Assembly: GCF_009720865.1 (NCBI RefSeq)
Contig: NZ_WNLA01000005.1
Location: 186,001 to 250,000 of the forward strand
Length of the DNA stretch: 64,000 nt
Reading direction: 5' to 3'
DNA from: Pseudoduganella ginsengisoli
GTDB lineage: Bacteria > Pseudomonadota > Gammaproteobacteria > Burkholderiales > Burkholderiaceae_D
Shown here piece after piece: positions 7,015 through 15,976 of the stretch. Under the pieces are notes generated by a model. It ran no database searches. It worked only from the letters and a program-made list of their open reading frames with translations, and had not been told where the DNA came from. Positions within the stretch are counted from its first letter, which is position 1; every line of letters begins with the position of its first letter. Both the position numbers and the translations under genes were made by a program.

Positions 7015-9786
7015 TTATTGCAATTGTTTCAGCAATGCGCGTGCATCGTCGGCTTTGCTGAACGGGGCATTGCTGGCCAGCGCTTGTTCCACTTCTTTGC
7101 GCGCACCCGCTTTATCGCCCGACTTGAACAATGCCATCGCCAAGTGATAGCGGATTTCACTCGATTGCGGCGCCTTGGTGCTGGCTTGCTGCAACAGCTG
7201 CGTCGCGCGTTTGACGTCGCCGCCCTGTTCCACGAGGATCCAGCCCAGCGTATCCATGATGGCCGGCTCCGTGTTCGCTGCCTTGTAAGCGGCTTCTGCC
7301 GTTGCCAGCGCGCGGCTATCCTTGGTCTGCTGGTACGCAAAGGCCAGGTTATTCAAGACCGCCGGGTTATTCGGCGCATCCTTGGCCATGGCTTCCAGTT
7401 GCTCGGCAGCTTGCTTGTATTGCTTGTCACGCAGGCTCAATTCCACTTGGAGGAATTGCAAGCGCGCATCTTTGGGGAATTGCTGAATGGCCTGGGCCAG
7501 GCGCTTGTCTGCTTCCGCGTTTTTGCCGGCGGCGCGCTGCGCATTGATGACGCGGGTCAATGAATCAATGGATTTCGCCATCGCCAGCGATTTCTCATAC
7601 AGCGGTAGCGCTTGGGCCGGCTTGCCTGTCTTCATCAGGATATCGCCTTCCACCAGATACCCGGCTGCCGCTTCTGGATGTTTCTTTTGAATGGCGCGGG
7701 CCTGGGCAAGAGCCTGGTCGACTTGTTTTTTGTTGAACAGCAATTCCGCATAGGCGATCTGGGCAACAGGATAATCCGGCTGCAATTGCAGGGCTTTCTT
7801 GATGTCGTCTTCGGCGGCCGTCGGATTTTTCAACATCATGTGCAGGTTGGCAATGGCAACTTGTACCGCAGCATTTTTCGGCTGGGCGCCGGCCAGCTTG
7901 CTGTACGTTTCCAGCGCGCCATCCGTATCTTTATTGGCCATTTGCGATTTCGCCAGCAATTCCATCAATTCCACATTGTTGGGATTAGTCGCCAACATCT
8001 TGCGCGCCAAGGTCAATGCTTTTTGCTGCTGGTTAGTCGACAGATATTGTGTAATCAAACGGCTGGCAGGACCCACTGCATCCGGATTTTCCGTCTGTGC
8101 CAATTCCAGCCAGCGGGTTGCTTCCGGAACATTTTTCTCCATCGCAGAGAGCGCCGCCATGGCCGTCATGGCGTCAATGCTCTTCTTGTTCTTGTCGAGG
8201 AAGCGCTGCAACGCGGCCTTGGCTTCGGCAGGTTTTTTCTCCGCCATGGCCAGCAGCGCCAGGTTGCCCGTTGCAGAGTAATAATCCGGCTTCAAGCTGG
8301 CGGCTTTTTCAAAGCTGGCTTTTGCGCCGGCAAGATCTTTCTTGCCGACTTGCACCAAGCCCTTCAACTCAATGACCACTTCATTGTCCGGGAATTTCTT
8401 TTCCAGTTCCGCCACCGTGTTGGCGGCCTTGTCGAAATTCTTTTGGGCCAACTGCGCGCGGGCCAGCACCATGCCTGCCTGCGGCGTCTTATCGAGTTTC
8501 ACAGCCGTCTCGAGTTCCGCCATGCCTTTGGCTTCCTCGCCTTTTTGCAGCTTGCTGATGCCCAGCTGCACGTGCAAACCAGCCGATTCCGGCGCCTTGC
8601 TGGACGCTTTTTCAAAGTATTCCGACGCCTTGTTAAAGTCGCGCGCCTGCATATAAGTTTCGCCTGCCAGTGCATACACTTGCAGGTCGTCGGAATCGCC
8701 TTTCAGCGCCGGTGTCAGCACACTGAGCGCATCCGGGCTCTGGCCGGTTTTCAACAGGGCGCTAGCCAGCATCTTGCGGGCGTAAACGTTGTCCGGGTTT
8801 TTTTCCAAGTACTTGCGCAGATGCTGTTCCGCCTGCTGCACGGAACCCATACGCAGCGCGAGTGCACCCGCCAGCAAGATGGTGGGCATATGGTCCGGCG
8901 CCACACGCAAGACTTTTTGCACGCTTTCCTGGGCCGCTGAATTCTTGTTTTGCGAGAAATCCAGCAACGCTTGCGTGTAGGTGACCAGCATGCTGCCCGG
9001 GGTGATTTTCTTGGCCTTGTCCAGGTCAGCCTGGGCTTTGTCGTACTGGCCGGCCGTCAATTCCAGATAGGCTTTTTCAATGTGCGCGGAGCGGTGGTTA
9101 GGCTTGGCGGCAATGACTTTATCGTACTGGGCAATGGCTTCGTCCGTCTTGCGCTGCACGCGCAGCAAGTCGGCTTTGAACATCAGCGCTTCCGGGCTTT
9201 GCGGCGCGACAGCCAATGCCTCGTCGGCCAGGCGCATGGCGCCTTCTTCATCGCCATTGATCTTTGCCAGGCGGCCTTTGGCAGCCAGCAGCAGCGGATT
9301 TTTAGGTTCGGCTTGCAAAGCCTGGTCCAGCAAGGCAACGGACTCTTCCCGCTTGCCCAAGGCCAGCAGCGCTTCCGCGCGGTACAGCGTCAGGTCGCCG
9401 CCCATCTTTTTCGATTCTTCCGCCGTTTCGTCCAGCACTTTTTGCGGCTGGTTTTGCAACAGCAGCGCGCGCGCCAGGATGGGGGCGGTTTTGTCGGACG
9501 CATACTTGAGGCTGATGGCGCGGCGGATTTCTTTTTCCGCGGCGGCGCCATCGCCATTTTCAATATAGGCGGACGCCAGCATGAAGCGCGCTTCCGCATC
9601 GTCGGGGTTGGCCAGCAGCGCGTTTTTCAACTGGATCATGGCGGCGTTGATGTCGCCTTTTTGCTGATACTGCTTGGCTTGCGCGACCAGCGTCTCACTC
9701 GATTCTTGTTTTTTGCATGCAACCAGTCCGGTGGACAGGGCTGCGACCATGGTGGCGAGCGCCAGCTTATTTACGCGATGGGACAT
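7015..9786 (-). CDS. prsT: PEP-CTERM system TPR-repeat lipoprotein PrsT
   Basis: A 923-residue protein made almost wholly of tetratricopeptide repeats (about 20 units such as DINAAMIQLKNALLANPDDAE), matching the length and layout of PrsT from exosortase loci. ATG 9786 is chosen over the upstream start because AAGGAA precedes it and the product then begins with a lipoprotein signal, MSHRVNKLALATMVAALSTG, with lipobox LVAC. It should be an outer- or inner-membrane-anchored periplasmic lipoprotein; in XrtA systems it is thought to scaffold polysaccharide or PEP-CTERM export. A 10-bp inverted repeat sits 44 nt upstream of the start. Confidence 0.92.
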   Translation of the reverse strand: MSHRVNKLALATMVAALSTGLVACKKQESSETLVAQAKQYQQKGDINAAMIQLKNALLANPDDAEARFMLASAYIENGDGAAAEKEIRRAISLKYASDKTAPILARALLLQNQPQKVLDETAEESKKMGGDLTLYRAEALLALGKREESVALLDQALQAEPKNPLLLAAKGRLAKINGDEEGAMRLADEALAVAPQSPEALMFKADLLRVQRKTDEAIAQYDKVIAAKPNHRSAHIEKAYLELTAGQYDKAQADLDKAKKITPGSMLVTYTQALLDFSQNKNSAAQESVQKVLRVAPDHMPTILLAGALALRMGSVQQAEQHLRKYLEKNPDNVYARKMLASALLKTGQSPDALSVLTPALKGDSDDLQVYALAGETYMQARDFNKASEYFEKASSKAPESAGLHVQLGISKLQKGEEAKGMAELETAVKLDKTPQAGMVLARAQLAQKNFDKAANTVAELEKKFPDNEVVIELKGLVQVGKKDLAGAKASFEKAASLKPDYYSATGNLALLAMAEKKPAEAKAALQRFLDKNKKSIDAMTAMAALSAMEKNVPEATRWLELAQTENPDAVGPASRLITQYLSTNQQQKALTLARKMLATNPNNVELMELLAKSQMANKDTDGALETYSKLAGAQPKNAAVQVAIANLHMMLKNPTAAEDDIKKALQLQPDYPVAQIAYAELLFNKKQVDQALAQARAIQKKHPEAAAGYLVEGDILMKTGKPAQALPLYEKSLAMAKSIDSLTRVINAQRAAGKNAEADKRLAQAIQQFPKDARLQFLQVELSLRDKQYKQAAEQLEAMAKDAPNNPAVLNNLAFAYQQTKDSRALATAEAAYKAANTEPAIMDTLGWILVEQGGDVKRATQLLQQASTKAPQSSEIRYHLAMALFKSGDKAGARKEVEQALASNAPFSKADDARALLKQLQ

Positions 9787-9829
9787 ACGATTCCTTTGAG
9801 TGAAGGGCTGCACACGATGGACGTGAGCT

Positions 9830-9857
9830 TGCCAACATACCATCCATTATGTTGGCA
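9830..9857. promoter_or_regulatory. Inverted repeat upstream of prsT
   Basis: TGCCAACATA, an 8-nt spacer, then TATGTTGGCA: a perfect 10-bp dyad 44 nt upstream of the prsT start codon in the 181-nt gap after the decarboxylase gene. It has no T-run, so an operator or a 5'-leader hairpin is more likely than a terminator. Confidence 0.55.
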
Positions 9858-9967
9858 TGTAACACGCGGTGTAGCAATAGAAATAACAATGCATGGCAGG
9901 CACTGCGGGCGATATAGTTACCCAGCTGTCACACTGTCGTCATCGAGCGGGTGGTAGCGCCCAACAG

Positions 9968-11218
9968 TCAGCCGCGGCGGCCAACCAGCACTTCCGCCGC
10001 AGCCGGGTGGCTGAGGAACGCGCCGGGGCTGGCGCTCAAGCCGTAGGCGCCCGATTGCAGCACGGCCACCAGGTCGCCGGGGCCTGCCTGCGCCAGTTCC
10101 ATCTGGTCCGCCAGCAAATCCAGCGGCGTGCACAGCGGGCCCACGACGGTCGCCGTTTCACGGGGCCCTTGCTGCACGCGGTTGCCGATCACCACCGGAT
10201 AATTCTTACGGATCACCTGGCCGAAATTACCGGATGCGGACAAGTGGTGGTGCAGGCCGCCATCGGTGACGAGGTAAGTGCGGCCGCGCGACTCCTTGCG
10301 CTCGATGATGCGGCTGACGTACACACCGGCTTCCCCCACCAGATAGCGGCCCAGCTCGATCACGATTTGCACGCCGGGCAGTGCGCGCAGCACGTCCGGC
10401 AGCATGGCGCGCAAGCCATCGCCCACTTGCTGGATATCCAGCCGTTCTTCGCCCGGGAAATACGGGATGCCGAAGCCGCCGCCGATATTCAGCGTGCGCA
10501 GCGGCGCGGGCGCATGGGCTGCCAGGCGCAGCGCCAGGGCAAACGTCTTTTCGTGGGCTTCGCGCAGCGCGGCAGCTTTCAAATTCTGCGAACCGCTGAA
10601 GATGTGGAAGCCGTGGAAATCCACGTCCAGTTGCGCCAGCCGTGCCAGCACATCGGGCGCGATTTCCGCATCGATGCCGAATTGCTTGGGGCCGCCCCCC
10701 ATTTTCATGCCGGACGATTTCAGTTCAAAGTCGGGGTTGATGCGCAGCGCCACTTGCGGGCGCACGTGCAGTGTCTTGCCGATGGCGGCGACGCGTTCCA
10801 GTTCGCCGGCCGATTCCACGTTCAATACTATCCCGGCCGCCACCGCACTGGCCAGGTCCGCAGCGCTCTTGCCGGGACCGGCAAAGCTGATGTGCTGCGG
10901 ATCGATGCCGGTGTCGAGCGCCACGCGCAATTCGCCGCCGGACGCCACGTCGAGCCCGTCCACCAGGTCCGCCATATGCTGGACCACGGCCGGCATCGGG
11001 TTGGCTTTCATGGCATAGTGCAGCGCGATTTCCGGCGGCAGCGCCGTGCGTAATGCCTGCACGCGGCGTGTCAGCGCGCCCCGGTCATACGCATAAAACG
11101 GCGTCTGGCCCACTTGCGCCGCCAGGCGCGGCAAGGGCACGCCGCCCACCACCAGGCAGTCGTTCACGATGGGGAATTGTTCGAGCGGGGCGTGTTGCGG
11201 GCGGACAGGCGTGGTCAT
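9968..11218 (-). CDS. PLP-dependent decarboxylase, exosortase A system-associated
   Basis: A 416-residue fold-type III (alanine-racemase-like barrel) decarboxylase related to diaminopimelate/ornithine decarboxylases. The PLP lysine is in HYAMKANP, followed by GLDVASGGEL, FHGFHIFSGSQ, the glycine loop NIGGGFGIPYFPGE for the PLP phosphate, and a C-terminal CTPLD carrying the active-site Cys of the partner subunit. ATG 11218 is preferred; a TTG at 11224 is also in frame. The start lies directly at the stop of the acyl-CoA ligase, so the two are coupled. This is the XrtA-specific subfamily; the amine it makes could be the acceptor for the FeeM-like acyltransferases (inference). Confidence 0.9.
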   Translation of the reverse strand: MTTPVRPQHAPLEQFPIVNDCLVVGGVPLPRLAAQVGQTPFYAYDRGALTRRVQALRTALPPEIALHYAMKANPMPAVVQHMADLVDGLDVASGGELRVALDTGIDPQHISFAGPGKSAADLASAVAAGIVLNVESAGELERVAAIGKTLHVRPQVALRINPDFELKSSGMKMGGGPKQFGIDAEIAPDVLARLAQLDVDFHGFHIFSGSQNLKAAALREAHEKTFALALRLAAHAPAPLRTLNIGGGFGIPYFPGEERLDIQQVGDGLRAMLPDVLRALPGVQIVIELGRYLVGEAGVYVSRIIERKESRGRTYLVTDGGLHHHLSASGNFGQVIRKNYPVVIGNRVQQGPRETATVVGPLCTPLDLLADQMELAQAGPGDLVAVLQSGAYGLSASPGAFLSHPAAAEVLVGRRG

Positions 11219-11220
11219 CT

Positions 11221-12798
11221 TCAAGTCTGGAAACAGTCTGCGTATTGCAGGCTCAATAATTTGCGGTCGATTTTACCGTTGGGATTGCGGGGCAGGGCAG
11301 CGTCCGCCATGACGATACGCTGCGGCAGCATGTAGGCAGGCAAATGCGGTTTGACGGCCGCCAGCAACGCTTCCGCCGTGGCGCCGTCAGCGCCCTGGGC
11401 AATGACGACGATCGCTTGTCCCAGCGTCGGGTGCGGGGCGCCGATGGCGGCCGCTTCCAGCACGCCGCCCTTTGCATAGACGACTTCTTCCACTTCAGTC
11501 GGGCTGACGCGGTAACCCGATGTTTTAATCATTTCATCGGTGCGGGAAATGAAATACAGGAAGCCTTCCGCATCGCGGCGCACCGTGTCGCCCGACCACA
11601 CGGCCCATTCCTGCACCGTCAATCCGGCGCCGTTAGGCTGCACGTAGGGCTTGAAGCGCTCGGCGGTCTTGGCGGGATCATTCCAGTAGCCCAGCGACAC
11701 CAGCGCGCCGCGGTGCACCAGTTCGCCCGGTTCATTCGCATCGCATTCGCTGCCATCGGGACGCAGCACCAGTACTTCCGCATTGGGAATCGCCTTGCCC
11801 ATGGAATCGGGGCGGCGCTGCAGCTCGGAAGGCGGCAAATACGTGGAACGGAATGCTTCCGTCAAGCCATACATCAGGTAAGGCTGGGCGTTCGGCAGCG
11901 CCTGGCGCAGTGCATCGAGCGTGGGGCGCTGCATGGCGCCGCCGGAATTGGTCCAGTAGCGCAATGTGCAGTCAGCAGGCCAGCTCAGCGGCGCCAGTTG
12001 CAGCCACAGCGGTGGTACGGCCGCCAGGCCCGTGATGCGTTCCGCCGTGACGGCTTTGACGACGTCGCGCGGCAGCAAGTGGTTCAACAGCACGGCCGTG
12101 GCGCCCACGCGGAAGGCCGTGGTCAGCTGGCTCAAGCCATAGTCAAAGCTCAGCGGCAAAACAGCGAGCAGGCGGTCTTGCGCTGTATTGTTCAGGTACG
12201 TGGACACGCTGACGGCGCCGGCCACCAGGTTGCGGTGCGACAGCACGACGCCTTTGGGTTTGCCCGTGCTGCCCGACGTATACAAAATCGCCGCCATGTC
12301 CGTGTCGATGCCAGCGCGCGGCGGCGTGCCTGGCGGTGCGGCCAGTGCGCTATCCCAGCTCAGTACGGCAATACCTTCGACTTCAGGCATTGCCGCGCCG
12401 GACGGATTGACGGCAATCACCGTCGCCAGGTCAGGGCATTGCGCCAGCGCAGGCGCCAGCAAACGCAGGCGGTCGGCGCTGGTGACCAGGATGCGCACGT
12501 TGCAGTCGGCCAGGATATAGGCGACCTGTTCCGGTTTCAGCAGTGGATTGACGGGCACGAACACGCCGCCGGCCGCGGCCGCGCCAAACATGGCCGCCAC
12601 GTTTTCCACATTTTTTTCCATGCAGACGGCGACCCGTTCACCCCGCTCCAGGCCCAGCGCAGCCAGCGCGTCGGCAGCGCTGCGCACGGCGCCGGCCAGC
12701 GCGGCATAGTCGAGGCGGCGCGCGCCATAAACCAGCGCTTCCGCGCCCGGTGTGCGGCGCGCGCTGTCAAATATGAAATCATGTATCAGGTCGCTCAT
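11221..12798 (-). CDS. AMP-forming acyl-CoA ligase, exosortase A system-associated
   Basis: A 525-residue ANL-superfamily enzyme. ATG 12798 gives the usual length; the longer frame upstream is a shadow of the divergent gene. The P-loop-like motif is YTSGSTGKPKGVVLSH (near residue 165), with YGLTEAF and the C-terminal catalytic lysine in NPNGKIDRKLL. It activates a carboxylic (fatty or amino) acid as the acyl-adenylate and passes it to CoA or to a carrier protein. It heads a minus-strand operon with the PLP decarboxylase and diverges from the operon holding the ACP, its plausible partner. The exact substrate cannot be read from the sequence. Confidence 0.92.
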   Translation of the reverse strand: MSDLIHDFIFDSARRTPGAEALVYGARRLDYAALAGAVRSAADALAALGLERGERVAVCMEKNVENVAAMFGAAAAGGVFVPVNPLLKPEQVAYILADCNVRILVTSADRLRLLAPALAQCPDLATVIAVNPSGAAMPEVEGIAVLSWDSALAAPPGTPPRAGIDTDMAAILYTSGSTGKPKGVVLSHRNLVAGAVSVSTYLNNTAQDRLLAVLPLSFDYGLSQLTTAFRVGATAVLLNHLLPRDVVKAVTAERITGLAAVPPLWLQLAPLSWPADCTLRYWTNSGGAMQRPTLDALRQALPNAQPYLMYGLTEAFRSTYLPPSELQRRPDSMGKAIPNAEVLVLRPDGSECDANEPGELVHRGALVSLGYWNDPAKTAERFKPYVQPNGAGLTVQEWAVWSGDTVRRDAEGFLYFISRTDEMIKTSGYRVSPTEVEEVVYAKGGVLEAAAIGAPHPTLGQAIVVIAQGADGATAEALLAAVKPHLPAYMLPQRIVMADAALPRNPNGKIDRKLLSLQYADCFQT

Positions 12799-12894
12799 GG
12801 GGCCGCATGGTACGCGCAGGCTGGGGGGCTGTCCATCGCCTGGGCAAGTCGATTGTGATAAAGTGGCAACTATTTTCCGCTCTTTTTGCGCTCC
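12799..12894. promoter_or_regulatory. Divergent promoter region between the two XrtA operons
   Basis: A 96-nt gap separates the ligase start (minus) from the GNAT/FemAB start (plus). Both operons must be transcribed from here. TTGTGATAAAGT near 12853 is the most AT-rich stretch, but no convincing -35/-10 pair or sigma-54 site was found. Confidence 0.4.
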
Positions 12895-13926
12895 ATGACC
12901 TGGACCCTGACCCCGGCAACAGACTTCGCCGCCCATGCGGACCGCTGGAATGCGCTCAATGCTGCCGGCGCTGCGGCGCCCCTGCTGGAAGCGGATTTCG
13001 TTATTCCCTTGCTGCAACACTTTGATGACGGCCGCGCGTTGCTGGCCACGTGCGAACACGGCGGCCGCGTGGTGGCGATGGCCGTGGTGGTGCAACAACG
13101 CCAGGGGGTATGGGCCACGTTCCAGCCGGCGCAGCAACCGCTGGCCATGTGGCTGCAATTGCCGGGCGAAGATGCGGCGCAGTTGCGCAGCAGCTTGCTG
13201 GGCGCATTGCCCGGCGGCAAGCTCATTTTAGCGGTCATGCAATGCGATCCCGTGCTGGCGGCGCGTCCGCTGGATGGCGGCCGCGTGCAAACGCTGGATT
13301 ACATCGAGACGTCGTGCATCACCATCCACGCGTCGTACGACGATTACTGGGCGGGGCGGGGCAAGAATTTACGCAATAACTTGAAAAAGCAGCGCAGCCG
13401 CCTGCAGCGCGAAGGCATTGCGACGCGCCTGGAAATCTGTACCGCGCCGAAACAGATGGCCGCCGCGGTTGCCGATTACGGCCGGCTGGAAAGCAGCGGC
13501 TGGAAGGGCGCGGAAGGCACGGCAGTCCATGCGGACAATGCGCAAGGCCGCTTTTATACGGACATGCTGGCGGCGTTTTGCCGCCGTGGCGCGGGCAGCG
13601 CGGTGCGCTACTGGTTCAATGACCGGCTGGTGGCGATGGACTTGTGCATTGAAGGCGGCGGCGTGCTGGTGGTGTTGAAAACCGCCTATGACGAAAGCGT
13701 GGAATCGCATTATTCGCCCGCGCTGCTGATGCGCGATGAAAGCTTCCGGCTGCTGTTTTCACGGCCCGGCCTGCGGGTTGTGGAGTTTTATGGCAAGGTA
13801 TTGCCCTGGCACCGTCAATGGACTGACGAGGTGCGCACCATGTACCATATCAACCATTATCGCTGGCCCTTGTTGCGGAAGCTGCACCAGCAACTGCACG
13901 CCATGCGGCGCACATCCTTGGAGTAA
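12895..13926 (+). CDS. GNAT/FemAB-like acyltransferase, XrtA cluster
   Basis: A 343-residue protein of the BioF2/CelD-like GNAT group that is common in exosortase A loci. ATG 12895 (MTWTLTPATDF) is chosen; a TTG 9 nt earlier is in frame and the ribosome site is weak. Key stretch: YWAGRGKNLRNNLKKQRSRL near residues 150-170, a basic segment conserved in this group, and a C-terminal half with YWFNDRLVAMDLCIEGGG. FemAB/CelD-like proteins transfer aminoacyl or acyl groups to polysaccharide or peptidoglycan precursors. It is the first gene of a tight operon (3 nt to the ACP gene). Confidence 0.78.
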   Translation: MTWTLTPATDFAAHADRWNALNAAGAAAPLLEADFVIPLLQHFDDGRALLATCEHGGRVVAMAVVVQQRQGVWATFQPAQQPLAMWLQLPGEDAAQLRSSLLGALPGGKLILAVMQCDPVLAARPLDGGRVQTLDYIETSCITIHASYDDYWAGRGKNLRNNLKKQRSRLQREGIATRLEICTAPKQMAAAVADYGRLESSGWKGAEGTAVHADNAQGRFYTDMLAAFCRRGAGSAVRYWFNDRLVAMDLCIEGGGVLVVLKTAYDESVESHYSPALLMRDESFRLLFSRPGLRVVEFYGKVLPWHRQWTDEVRTMYHINHYRWPLLRKLHQQLHAMRRTSLE

Positions 13927-13929
13927 GTA

Positions 13930-14181
13930 ATGTATTTGCAAGAAATTAAGACCATCCTGGCCGACACATTGAGCCTGCCGCCCGGCGCCGCCGATGCGCT
14001 GACGGCGGATTCGGCGCTGATGGGCAGTATCCCGGAACTCGATTCGATGGCCGTGGTCCAGCTGATTGCCACTTTAGAAGAACAATTCGGTTTTGCCATC
14101 GATGATGATGAAATCGATGCCAGCACGTTTGCCACGGTAGGTTCGCTGGCAAAATTCGTTGAATTCAAGCTGACTGCATGA
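13930..14181 (+). CDS. Acyl carrier protein, XrtA cluster
   Basis: An 83-residue acidic acyl carrier protein. The phosphopantetheine serine is in ELDSMAVVQLIATLEEQF (the DS dipeptide, near residue 38). It lies 3 nt after the GNAT gene and overlaps the next hydrolase start by 4 bp. It probably carries the acyl chain activated by the ligase at 11221 and used by the FeeM-like acyltransferases at 5445-6908. That chain of transfer is inferred from family roles and proximity. Confidence 0.92.
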   Translation: MYLQEIKTILADTLSLPPGAADALTADSALMGSIPELDSMAVVQLIATLEEQFGFAIDDDEIDASTFATVGSLAKFVEFKLTA

Positions 14182-15041
14182 TCCCTTCCGGCGCCGCTGC
14201 GCCGGCCGCGCCCGCGCTCCCTCCACCCGCACCGTTTTTTCTGCCCATTGCCGGGCAGGGCGCCCGCTTTTGCCTGTACCATGCGCCAGCCGGGCCGGCT
14301 TCGGCGGCGCTGGTGTACGTGCATCCGTTTGCGGAAGAAATGAACCGCAGCCGCCGCATGGCGGCGCTGGCGGCGCGCGCGCTGGCGGCGCAAGGCGTGG
14401 CCGTGCTGCAAATCGACTTGCTGGGCTGCGGCGACAGCAGCGGCGATTTCAGCGATGCGCGCTGGGAATGGTGGCGCGCCGACGTGGCGCATGCCGTGTC
14501 ATGGCTGCGCGAACGCAGCGGACAGGCGCCGGGCCTGTGGGGCTTGCGCATGGGCGCGTTGCTGGCGCTCGATTGCGCGCGCGAGTTCGCTTGTTCCCGC
14601 CTGCTGCTGTGGCAGCCGGTGCACAGCGGCGCCGCGTACCTGACGCAATTCCTGCGCCTGCAACTGGCTGCCGACATGCTGGACCAGCAGCAGGCGGCGC
14701 GCACAACCACGGCGGCATTGCGGGCATCGCTGCGCGATGGTACGCCGCTGGAAATTGCCGGTTATACGCTGGCGCCCGCGATGGCCGATGCACTCGACGC
14801 GCTGGACAGCAAACAACTGGCGCCGCCGTGCGCCACGCACTGGTTTGAATTGGCGGCCGACGCCAGCCGCCCGTTGACGCCAGCCAGCAACGCTGTGCTG
14901 CAAACGTGGCGGCAGCAGGGGGCCTCGGTGCAGGCGCAAGTGGTGGCGGGGCTGCAATTCTGGGGCACGCAGGAAGTCACCACCAGTTCCGCGCTGGTGG
15001 GGGCTACGGTGGCCGCAATGGGAGCGCGCCATGCACAGTGA
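14178..15041 (+). CDS. Hydrolase 2, exosortase A system-associated
   Basis: A 287-residue alpha/beta-hydrolase-fold protein. Visible motifs are VYVHPFAEEMNRSRRM near the N-terminus, LLGCGDSSGDF, and the nucleophile elbow LWGLRMGALLALD around residues 120-132. In the elbow the position that should be Ser/Cys/Asp is Arg124 (G-L-R-M-G), so the normal catalytic nucleophile is absent. It matches the XrtA-specific hydrolase 2 subfamily. It overlaps the ACP by 4 bp and hydrolase 1 by 11 bp, so it is tightly coupled to both. A role in releasing or binding an acyl chain is possible but not shown. Confidence 0.88.
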   Translation: MIPSGAAAPAAPALPPPAPFFLPIAGQGARFCLYHAPAGPASAALVYVHPFAEEMNRSRRMAALAARALAAQGVAVLQIDLLGCGDSSGDFSDARWEWWRADVAHAVSWLRERSGQAPGLWGLRMGALLALDCAREFACSRLLLWQPVHSGAAYLTQFLRLQLAADMLDQQQAARTTTAALRASLRDGTPLEIAGYTLAPAMADALDALDSKQLAPPCATHWFELAADASRPLTPASNAVLQTWRQQGASVQAQVVAGLQFWGTQEVTTSSALVGATVAAMGARHAQ

Positions 15042-15948
15042 CATGCCGTATTACGAGCAGGCGCTGGCCTTTGCCTGCGGCGCGGACTCTCTGCCGGCCA
15101 TCGTCACGCTGCCGCAGCAGCCAGGACCGCGCGGCGTGCTGGTGATCGTCGGCGGTCCCCAATACCGGGCCGGCAGCCATCGCCAATTCACCTTGCTGGC
15201 GCGCAGCCTGGCCGCGCAAGGCATCCCCGTCATGCGCTTCGATGCGCGCGGCATGGGCGATGGCGAAGGGACGCCGCGCACATTCGAAGATATCGGCGCG
15301 GATGTGCGCGCCGCCGCCGATTGCTTCATGCAGGCCGTGCCGGGATTGCGCGATATCGTACTGTGGGGGCTGTGCGACGGCGCTGCCGCCGCCATGCTGT
15401 ATGGCGCGGATGACGCCCGCGTCAGCGGCCTCGTGTTGCTGAATCCGTGGGCGCGCGATGAAGGCAGGCTGGCCAAAACCATGCTCAAGCATTACTACTT
15501 GCGGCGCCTGGTGGATCCCGCGCTGTGGCGCAAAATATTGAGCGGCCGTTTCGATGTGCGCGGGTCAGCCGCTTCGCTGGCCGAACAAGTGCGCAAGGTT
15601 TTGCAGCAGACGCCGTCGGCTGCCGTTACCGTGACGGCCTTGCCGGATGATTTGCTGTCCGTGCACGCGGCGCCCGCTGCCGTGCCGCCCCCTGCGCCGC
15701 CGCTGGGCCCACGGCTGTATGCGGGCTTGCAGCGCTTTCACGGACCGGTGTTGTTCGTCATCAGTCCGGCTGACATGACCGCCATGGAATTCCAGGAATT
15801 GGCGGGCAGTACCAAAGCGTGGCGCAAGCTGATGCAGGCGCCCCGCATCACGCGCCGGGAGTTGCCTGGCGCCGACCATACTTTCTCCAGCCGCGCATGG
15901 CGCGACCAGGTCGCGGAATGGACTGGACAGTGGCTGCGCTCGTGGTAA
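15031..15948 (+). CDS. Hydrolase 1, exosortase A system-associated
   Basis: A 305-residue alpha/beta-hydrolase of the XrtA-specific hydrolase 1 subfamily. RFDARGMGDGEG lies near residues 70-81. The nucleophile elbow is WGLCDGA with Cys115 in the nucleophile position, as in dienelactone hydrolases. The catalytic His is His283 in GADHTFSS near the C-terminus. It overlaps hydrolase 2 by 11 bp. With an intact Cys/His pair it is the more likely active partner of the two hydrolases. The substrate is unknown; a thioesterase or acyl-transfer role with the neighbouring ACP is a reasonable guess. Confidence 0.9.
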   Translation: MHSDMPYYEQALAFACGADSLPAIVTLPQQPGPRGVLVIVGGPQYRAGSHRQFTLLARSLAAQGIPVMRFDARGMGDGEGTPRTFEDIGADVRAAADCFMQAVPGLRDIVLWGLCDGAAAAMLYGADDARVSGLVLLNPWARDEGRLAKTMLKHYYLRRLVDPALWRKILSGRFDVRGSAASLAEQVRKVLQQTPSAAVTVTALPDDLLSVHAAPAAVPPPAPPLGPRLYAGLQRFHGPVLFVISPADMTAMEFQELAGSTKAWRKLMQAPRITRRELPGADHTFSSRAWRDQVAEWTGQWLRSW

Positions 15949-15976
15949 ATTACTGCAGGAAATATGTGGAGACCCC

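Noticed and set aside
7612..8940. 442-codon plus-strand ORF opposite prsT
   Set aside because: Shadow of the TPR gene; Phe/Arg/His-rich product without family features.
13850..14500. Long minus-strand ORFs over the ACP and hydrolase genes
   Set aside because: They overlap clear ACP and hydrolase frames with coupled starts and show no motif of their own.
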